From DATNIC01 sp035604635 (GTDB lineage: Bacteria > Vulcanimicrobiota > Vulcanimicrobiia > Vulcanimicrobiales > Vulcanimicrobiaceae), in the NCBI GenBank assembly GCA_035604635.1, contig DATNIC010000069.1:1-11441 (forward strand): 11,441 nucleotides of DNA, in the 5' to 3' direction. Position 1 is the stretch's first letter, and the number at the start of each line of letters is the position of its first letter. A model generated the notes under the pieces. It did not search any database, had not been told where the DNA came from, and worked only from the letters and a program-made list of their open reading frames with translations. Below, in pieces: positions 7,008-11,441 of this stretch. The translations under genes were made by a program, and so were the position numbers.

Positions 7008-8239
7008 AGACGGTCGTTCAGAAATTCGGTGGGAGTTCGCTCGCGACGCCGGAACTGCGGGAGATCGCAGCATCGCGCGTGCTGGAGACTCGCGCCGCCG
7101 GGCATGCGCCGGTGGTCGTGTGCTCTGCGCTTGGACGCGCGCCCGACCCCTATGCGACCGACACGCTGCTCGGGATGCTCGGCCCGGTACTTCATGGACC
7201 AAACCGCGATCTGATGCTCGCGTGCGGCGAGCTGATTGCGTGCTCCGTGTTTGCCGAGCTTTTGACCTCGCTCGGCGCGCCGGCGCAGGCGATGTCGGGA
7301 GCGCAGGCCGGGATCGTCACCGACGAAACGCACGGCGACGCCAAGATCCTCGCGGTCGATCCGCACAACTTGGTCGACGCGCTCGAGCGGGGGATCATCC
7401 CGGTCGTCGCGGGCTTTCAAGGCGTGACGCAAAGCGGTGCGATCTCGACGCTCGGCCGCGGCGGGAGCGATTTGACGGCGATCGCGGTGGGCGAAGCACT
7501 GGGCGCAGAAACCGTCGAGATCTACACCGACGTCAGCGGCGTGATGACGGCCGATCCGAAGCGGATCGCCGGAGCGCACACGATCGACCGCGTGCACTAT
7601 TCGGAGATGGTCGAGTTGGCCGGTAACGGTGCGAAGGTGATGCACGCGAAGGCCGCCGAGCTCGCGCGGTCGAGGAGCACGCCGTACATCGTCAAGGGCT
7701 TGCGCAGCAACGTCGGGACGACGATTGACGATACGGCCGACGCCGACGCCGAGCGCCCGGTCACGGGCTTGACGGTCTTGCGCGACATTACGTTCTTCCG
7801 CATCATCCAAGGCGAAGCGGGGCCTGAGCGGGCCGAGGTCGATCTGAAGATCTTCCAGCGGATGGCTGAAAACGAGATCTCAATCGACATGATCAACGTG
7901 AACAACGCCGGCGTCTTTTTCGTGTGCGACAGCGACAACGTTGAGGCGGCGAAGCGCGAACTCGCCGACTTGAACGTCGCCGTCCGGGTCCGCCCGCATT
8001 GCGCGAAGATCTCAGTCGTCGGCGCCGGGATGCGCGGAACGCCGGGTGTCATGTACCGGGTCGTCCGCGCGATCACCGAAGCCGGCGTCGAGATCATCCA
8101 TTCGACCGACAGCAACATCACGATCTCCATGCTCGTCCCCGAGGATGGAGCGACCCGCGCAGAACAGGCGATCCACAACTTCTTCAAGTTGGGCAGAAAC
8201 GTTGTTGAGCACGCCCTCGGGGAATCGACCCGTGCCTAG
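7004..8239 (+). CDS. lysC: Aspartokinase, DapG-like, with C-terminal ACT domains
   Basis: The enzyme phosphorylates aspartate, the first step to lysine/DAP, threonine and methionine. The 411-residue protein has KFGGSS (7-12), VVVCSALGRAPDPYATD (37-53), SGAQAG (98-103), GRGGSD (151-156) and TDVSGVMTADP (175-185), then two ACT-type regulatory modules from about residue 254, including GAGMRGTPGVMYRVV (340-354) and HSTDSNITIS (366-375). The DPYATDTLLG and HSTDSNITI segments resemble Bacillus DapG, the DAP-sensitive isozyme, more than LysC; effector sensitivity is inferred only. GTG 7004 overlaps the asd stop (GTGA) and there is no nearby Shine-Dalgarno, so translation is probably coupled. The family normally ends near HNFFKL (391-396). 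Here 15 more residues (GRNVVEHALGESTRA) follow, encoded by DNA resembling the region after dapB. Confidence 0.95.
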   Translation: MKTVVQKFGGSSLATPELREIAASRVLETRAAGHAPVVVCSALGRAPDPYATDTLLGMLGPVLHGPNRDLMLACGELIACSVFAELLTSLGAPAQAMSGAQAGIVTDETHGDAKILAVDPHNLVDALERGIIPVVAGFQGVTQSGAISTLGRGGSDLTAIAVGEALGAETVEIYTDVSGVMTADPKRIAGAHTIDRVHYSEMVELAGNGAKVMHAKAAELARSRSTPYIVKGLRSNVGTTIDDTADADAERPVTGLTVLRDITFFRIIQGEAGPERAEVDLKIFQRMAENEISIDMINVNNAGVFFVCDSDNVEAAKRELADLNVAVRVRPHCAKISVVGAGMRGTPGVMYRVVRAITEAGVEIIHSTDSNITISMLVPEDGATRAEQAIHNFFKLGRNVVEHALGESTRA

Positions 8240-8262
8240 AATCGCGAGCGTGCGTGAGGCCC

Positions 8263-8311
8263 GGGGGCCCCAAGCTGCGCTTGGGGGGCGCGGAGGCTGG
8301 GCCGGAGCGCC
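8263..8311 (+). repeat. Double-hairpin repeat, copy B (upstream of dapA)
   Basis: This is the second copy of the 49-bp element at 5930-5978, in the same orientation. Hairpin 1 pairs CCCCAAGC (8268-8275) with GCTTGGGG (8279-8286) around the triloop TGC. Hairpin 2 pairs GGCGC (8287-8291) with GCGCC (8307-8311), has the same GGA/GGA internal loop (8292-8294 and 8304-8306), and pairs GGC (8295-8297) with GCC (8301-8303) around TGG. Relative to copy A, only loop bases and one compensatory pair (G8296-C8302 versus C5963-G5969) differ. It ends 17 nt before the dapA start, and a separate Shine-Dalgarno lies between. Confidence 0.85.
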
Positions 8312-8314
8312 TGT

Positions 8315-8321
8315 AAAGGAG
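8315..8321 (+). promoter_or_regulatory. Strong ribosome binding site deciding the dapA TTG start
   Basis: AAAGGAG is followed after 7 nt by TTG 8329-8331. It is the best Shine-Dalgarno in the window and supports the rare TTG start for dapA; it lies just outside the double hairpin of copy B. Confidence 0.75.
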
Positions 8322-8328
8322 AGCGCGG

Positions 8329-9240
8329 TTGCCACGTAAGCAGTTCGGGCGACTGATGACGGCGATGATCACGCCTTTCGATCGCACGGGCGCCGTGAAT
8401 ATCCCCGAGGCCGTGCGGATCGCGCAGTGGCTGGTCGACCGCGGGAACGATGGCCTGATCGTCTGCGGGACGACCGGCGAATCGCCGGCACTCGAAGATG
8501 CGGAGAAGCTCGCGCTCTTTGCGGCAGTCAAGGAAGGCGTCGGAAACCGCGCGACGGTGATTGCGGGGACCGGCGGAAATAACACACGTCACTCGATCGA
8601 GCTTACGCGTGAGGCGGAGCGCTGCGGAGTCGACGGCGTCCTCGCGGTCGTCCCCTACTACAACAAGCCGACGCAAGACGGGATGATCCGCCATTTCGGC
8701 GCGATCGCTGAAGCAACCGACTTGCCGATCATTATCTACAATATCCCTAGCCGAACCGGGAGCAACATGCTACCGGCCACCTTGCTCGGGCTCGCGCGTC
8801 AGTTCGACAACATCGCCGGCGTCAAAGAATCGAGCGGTGACTGCGCGCAGTTCTCCGCGATCCTGCGCGAGCGCAAGACCGGCTTCGGTTTTTGGTCGGG
8901 CGACGATTATATGTTCTTGCCGTCTCTCGCTTTGGGCGGAGAGGGCGTCATCAGCGTTGCCGGACACGTTTGCGGTCCGCAGTTGCGCAAGATGATGGAA
9001 GCGCACGATGCCGGCGATCCCAAGAGCGCCGCGCAGATTCACCGTGACCTGAGCCCCTTGTTCTCCGCGCTGTTCGCGACGACGAGTCCGATCCCGGTGA
9101 AGTGGGCGATGGGTGAGTTCGGCTTCGACGTCGGAGCGTGCCGCTCTCCGCTCGGCGTAATGCCCGAGCCGCTGAAAGAGATCTTGCGGCCGCTGATCGC
9201 GCCGTATCGCCCCACTGAGGCTGCGCTCGCGCGTTCGTGA
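8329..9240 (+). CDS. dapA: 4-hydroxy-tetrahydrodipicolinate synthase
   Basis: DapA condenses pyruvate with aspartate semialdehyde, the first committed step to lysine and DAP. The 303-residue protein is a TIM-barrel class I aldolase. It shows GTTGES (47-52), PYYNKP (109-114), the catalytic Tyr137 in YNIPSRTG (137-144) with the substrate Arg142, and the Schiff-base Lys166 in GVKESSGD (164-171). Length is normal. The start is TTG 8329, set by AAAGGAG upstream; a later ATG (8356) would cut into the first beta-strand. The 89-nt gap before it contains repeat copy B. Its stop overlaps the next gene's GTG by 3 nt of the GTGA junction, so dapA and the following glycosyltransferase are probably co-translated. 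Confidence 0.96.
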   Translation: MPRKQFGRLMTAMITPFDRTGAVNIPEAVRIAQWLVDRGNDGLIVCGTTGESPALEDAEKLALFAAVKEGVGNRATVIAGTGGNNTRHSIELTREAERCGVDGVLAVVPYYNKPTQDGMIRHFGAIAEATDLPIIIYNIPSRTGSNMLPATLLGLARQFDNIAGVKESSGDCAQFSAILRERKTGFGFWSGDDYMFLPSLALGGEGVISVAGHVCGPQLRKMMEAHDAGDPKSAAQIHRDLSPLFSALFATTSPIPVKWAMGEFGFDVGACRSPLGVMPEPLKEILRPLIAPYRPTEAALARS

Positions 9241-9992
9241 CCTCGATCGAAATCCTAGGCTGTCGCGTCGACGGCCTCGAGCGCGACGAGGCAGTCGCGC
9301 GGATCATCGAACTCGCGCACGGGACGCATCCCTCGCTGGTGGTCACCCTCGGGAGCGAGATGGTGATGGAGGCACAGCGCAATGAAGCCTTTCGGCGTCA
9401 GATCAACGGCGCCGCGCTCTCGCTTTGCGATACGATCGGCCTGCTCTGCGCGTCGCGCTTGCGGCGTGGTCCGTTACGTCAGCGCGTTGCGGGCGTCGAG
9501 CTCGTCGAGGCGCTGGCGGACCGCTCCGGCGCGCACGAACTAGCGCTGTACTTCCTTGGCGGCGCCCCGGGCGTTGCGCAGCGCGCCGCCGAGGCGATGA
9601 TGAAGCGCTATCCCGGTGCGCGGATCGTCGGCTGGCACGACGGTTATTTCGGCGCCGATGAGACATCGGCGATACTGGCCGCGCTAAAGTCAAGCGGCGC
9701 GCAGATCCTGTGCGTGGGGATGGGGAGTCCGAAGCAAGAGCTCTGGCTGGGCGAGCATTTGGCCGCTTCGGGCGCGCTGGTCGGGATCGGCGTCGGCGGG
9801 ACGTTCGATGTGCTCTCCGGCGGGATCCCGCGGGCGCCGCGTATTTGGCGCCGGCTCGGAATCGAATGGCTGTATCGTCTGATTCACGAACCGCGTCGCT
9901 GGCGCAGGCAACTGGCGCTGCCGCGCTTTGCAATCCTCGCCCTCGGGGAAAGCATCGGCGCGGTGGTTGGTCGGAGGCAGCGCACCATATGA
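9237..9992 (+). CDS. WecG/TagA/CpsF family glycosyltransferase (GT26)
   Basis: The 251-residue protein belongs to the family that adds N-acetylmannosamine(-uronic acid) or another sugar to an undecaprenyl-linked saccharide on the inner face of the membrane, as in teichoic acid, ECA or capsule synthesis. Visible signatures are VTLGSEMVMEA (36-46), LSLCDTIGLL (61-70) with Asp65 at the place of the proposed catalytic base of TagA, RVAGVEL (83-89), YFLGGAPGVA (105-114), YPGARIVGWHDGYF (125-138), VGMGSPKQELW (160-170), GIGVGGTFDVLSG (183-195) and EWLYRLIHEPRRWRRQ (210-225). The basic and hydrophobic C-terminus fits the membrane-contacting appendage described for TagA. GTG 9237 overlaps the dapA stop. 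Its own stop overlaps the next start (ATGA). Donor and acceptor are not determined by sequence. Confidence 0.9.
   Translation: MTSIEILGCRVDGLERDEAVARIIELAHGTHPSLVVTLGSEMVMEAQRNEAFRRQINGAALSLCDTIGLLCASRLRRGPLRQRVAGVELVEALADRSGAHELALYFLGGAPGVAQRAAEAMMKRYPGARIVGWHDGYFGADETSAILAALKSSGAQILCVGMGSPKQELWLGEHLAASGALVGIGVGGTFDVLSGGIPRAPRIWRRLGIEWLYRLIHEPRRWRRQLALPRFAILALGESIGAVVGRRQRTI
9973..9977 (+). promoter_or_regulatory. Ribosome binding site of the second nucleotidyltransferase gene
   Basis: GGAGG, inside the end of the preceding gene, lies 11 nt before ATG 9989. With the ATGA overlap it fixes the start over longer in-frame extensions reaching back to 9710. Confidence 0.6.
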
Positions 9993-11020
9993 AGGCGATG
10001 ATCCTCGCCGGCGGGATGAGCACCCGCTTGTATCCGCTCACCCATCAGGTTCCCAAGCCGCTCGTCCCACTCGCGGGTGAGCCGATCACCGCGCATATCT
10101 TGCGCTATCTGCGCAGCTTCGGCATCGTCGATGTTGCGATAAACGTGCACTACCTGGCCGACGCGATCCGCGCGTACTTCGGCGACGGGTCGGCGTACGG
10201 CGTCCGGCTCCACTACGTGCACGAAGAAGAACTCAGTGGGAGCGCCGGTGGTTTGAAGAAGGCGGAGCCGTTTTTCGATGAGACGTTCGTCGTCGTCGGT
10301 TGCGACGACCTTACCGACGCGAACCTCGACGCGCTCATTGCCTTCCATCGGAAACGCGAAGCGATCGCGACGATTGGGTTGGTCCAGATGGAACAGGTCG
10401 ATCAGTACGGCGTCGTGATCCTCGACGATCGAGGCCGCATCGTTCAATTTCAAGAAAAGCCCGAGCCCGGGACGGAACTCTCACATCTCGTGAACACCGG
10501 GATCTACTGTTTCGAGCCGGAAATCTTCACGCACATCCCCTCAAACGAGTTCGTCGATTTCGGGCGCGACGTGTTTCCCTCGCTGCAGGCGCGCAATGAG
10601 GCCTTTTACGGCTTGCCGCTGCCCGGGGCGTACTGGTGCGATATCGGGACGCCCAGCGAGTATCTCCGCGCGACGCGCGATGCGCTTTCCGGCGTCGTCC
10701 ATCTGCGCGGTGCGCGTCCGCGCGGCATCGCGGCCGATGCCTTCTTGGGCGATGACGTGCGAATCGAAGGCGATGTTCGCATCGGCTCGGGCGTGCGTCT
10801 CGGGAAACGTGCTCGCATCGTCGGGCCGAGCGTCATCGGTGACGGCAGCGTCGTCGGCGACGGCGTGACCATCGAAGGGTCCGTGCTTTGGGACGAGTGT
10901 CGGGTCGGCGAGGGGGCGCAGGTGCGCGACGCGATCGTCGGAGTCGGTTACGACGTTCCTGCGCGTTCCTGCGTCATCGGGCAAATTGTCGCAAACGGGA
11001 GCACCGCAAAGCTAGTCTAG
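9989..11020 (+). CDS. NDP-sugar pyrophosphorylase-like nucleotidyltransferase with left-handed beta-helix
   Basis: The 343-residue protein should form an NDP-sugar from NTP and a sugar 1-phosphate, or be a regulatory relative. The N-terminal Rossmann-like domain has MILAGGMSTRLYPLT (4-18) and PKPLVPLAGEP (22-32), SGSAGGLKKA (83-92), GCDDLTDANL (104-113), FQEKP (154-158), NTGIYCFEPEI (169-179) and YWCDIGTPSEYL (215-226). Asp106 and Asp218 fit the metal ligands of the family. Residues about 250-335 are hexapeptide repeats (FLGDDVRI, VRIGSGVRLG, SVIGDGSVVG, SVLWDECRVGEGAQV) forming a beta-helix. The signature usually reads G-x-G-T-R-L; here it is G-M-S-T-R-L. It is a paralogue of the gene at 1-530. 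Being coupled to a WecG/TagA enzyme, it may supply that pathway's sugar donor; GDP-mannose, dTDP-glucose or another product is possible. Confidence 0.88.
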   Translation: MKAMILAGGMSTRLYPLTHQVPKPLVPLAGEPITAHILRYLRSFGIVDVAINVHYLADAIRAYFGDGSAYGVRLHYVHEEELSGSAGGLKKAEPFFDETFVVVGCDDLTDANLDALIAFHRKREAIATIGLVQMEQVDQYGVVILDDRGRIVQFQEKPEPGTELSHLVNTGIYCFEPEIFTHIPSNEFVDFGRDVFPSLQARNEAFYGLPLPGAYWCDIGTPSEYLRATRDALSGVVHLRGARPRGIAADAFLGDDVRIEGDVRIGSGVRLGKRARIVGPSVIGDGSVVGDGVTIEGSVLWDECRVGEGAQVRDAIVGVGYDVPARSCVIGQIVANGSTAKLV

Positions 11021-11036
11021 GCTAGGTGTCGTCGTG

Positions 11037-11042
11037 AAAGGA
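11037..11042 (+). promoter_or_regulatory. Ribosome binding site of the comF-like gene
   Basis: AAAGGA lies 4 nt before GTG 11047. An in-frame TGA at 11035-11037 rules out any earlier start, so this site and GTG 11047 define the gene. Confidence 0.55.
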
Positions 11043-11046
11043 TGGT

Positions 11047-11441
11047 GTGCTCGACCTGGCACGACGCTGGCTCTTTCCGATCGCGTGCCTCGGCTGCGGA
11101 GGCGCCGACGTCGCGTTGTGTGATACGTGCGCGCCCGGACCCGATGAGGTCATAGACCTCGATCTCGGTGACCTCACGGTTCGAGCGCTGGCCCCGTACG
11201 AGGGGCTGTGGCGACGCGCGATCGTCGCATTCAAGGGCGGTGAGCGGGCCTACGCGGACGCATTCGCGGGCCTGCTGCGCGCGCGCTTCCCGTTCGACGG
11301 ATCGGTCGTCCCGGTGACGACGACGCGGCGCAGGGTCGCGACCCGTGGATTCGATCAAGCGGTCGAGATTGCGCTCCGCTTCGCCGGCGCCGACGCGATC
11401 GACGTGTTGCGGAAGCGATGGGGGCCGGCGCAGCACGGCTC
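11047..11441 (+). CDS. comF: ComF-family phosphoribosyltransferase-like protein (3' end cut by window)
   Basis: The first 131 residues are visible and the frame stays open to the window end. The start shows LARRWLFPIACLGCGG with four cysteines (14, 17, 25, 28) in C-x2-C...C-x2-C spacing, a zinc-ribbon typical of ComF. Then come YEGLWRRAIVAFKGG, the conserved segment before the phosphoribosyltransferase fold, and VVPVTTTRRRVATRGFDQAVEIA, matching the VPVP...R-x-R-G-[FY]-N-Q signature, here with Asp instead of Asn. In naturally competent bacteria ComF helps import or process transforming single-stranded DNA; elsewhere related proteins (GntX) have unclear roles. It starts 26 nt after the nucleotidyltransferase and could be in the same transcription unit. 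The ATG at 11042 is in another frame that closes early. Confidence 0.85.
   Translation, partial: MLDLARRWLFPIACLGCGGADVALCDTCAPGPDEVIDLDLGDLTVRALAPYEGLWRRAIVAFKGGERAYADAFAGLLRARFPFDGSVVPVTTTRRRVATRGFDQAVEIALRFAGADAIDVLRKRWGPAQHG

Noticed and set aside
4285..7810. Long minus-strand open frames, such as 4285-5268, 5562-6491 and 6887-7810 (over 300 codons each)
   Set aside because: They lie opposite clearly identified genes, are rich in Arg, Ala, Asp and Pro as expected from mirrored GC-rich codons, and show no recognisable domain.
9940..9950. Third copy of CCCTCGGGGAA
   Set aside because: It encodes ALGE in the WecG/TagA-like gene and lacks the upstream block and the downstream hairpins, so it is taken as chance.
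9710..9988. N-terminal extension of the second nucleotidyltransferase
   Set aside because: It runs through the WecG/TagA-like gene in another frame; the family begins MKAMILAGG with GGAGG upstream.
11042..11160. ATG 11042 as a start for the last gene
   Set aside because: That frame closes after about 36 codons; the ComF cysteine motif is in the GTG 11047 frame.

Overview
The window comes from a GC-rich bacterial chromosome. All recognisable genes lie on the + strand and are tightly packed, with no mobile elements, tRNAs or rRNAs. The host makes diaminopimelate (DAP), so it presumably has a DAP-type peptidoglycan. The aspartokinase resembles Bacillus DapG, and the order asd-lysC(dapG)-dapA matches the Bacillus dap operon, although base composition and codon use are not Bacillus-like. 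A high-GC phylum such as Candidatus Eremiobacterota/WPS-2 or a similar lineage is possible, but that is a guess; the sequence alone does not fix the phylum.

Layout: (1) 1-2912, a sugar/glycan block: the 3' end of a sugar-nucleotide pyrophosphorylase-like gene with a hexapeptide-repeat tail, a GT-B (GT4-like) glycosyltransferase, and a predicted alpha/alpha-barrel, glycosidase-like protein. (2) 2953-5115, a PcrA/UvrD-type superfamily 1 DNA helicase with its C-terminal Tudor-like domain. (3) 5120-9240, dapB, asd, lysC and dapA, which supply aspartate semialdehyde, dihydrodipicolinate and tetrahydrodipicolinate for lysine and DAP. (4) 9237-11020, a WecG/TagA/CpsF-family glycosyltransferase and a second full-length sugar nucleotidyltransferase with hexapeptide repeats, translationally coupled to each other and to dapA. 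(5) 11047 to the end, the start of a comF-like gene.

The genes from pcrA to the second nucleotidyltransferase look like one transcription unit: pcrA-dapB are 4 nt apart, and asd-lysC, dapA-wecG and wecG-nucleotidyltransferase overlap by 4 nt (GTGA, GTGA, ATGA). This would join DAP synthesis to synthesis of an envelope polysaccharide.

The most unusual feature is a 49-bp sequence present twice, in the only two sizeable gaps of the dap block: before asd (5930-5978) and before dapA (8263-8311). Each copy can fold into two abutting hairpins. Of 49 positions, 43 are identical. The six differences are four changes in the two triloops and one compensatory base-pair swap (C-G to G-C), so the structure is fully kept. 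Shorter conserved blocks upstream, at identical spacing, suggest an element of about 115 nt. In the second copy these blocks lie inside a 15-residue C-terminal extension of the aspartokinase. It may be a dispersed REP-like palindromic repeat, a structured cis-acting leader, or both.
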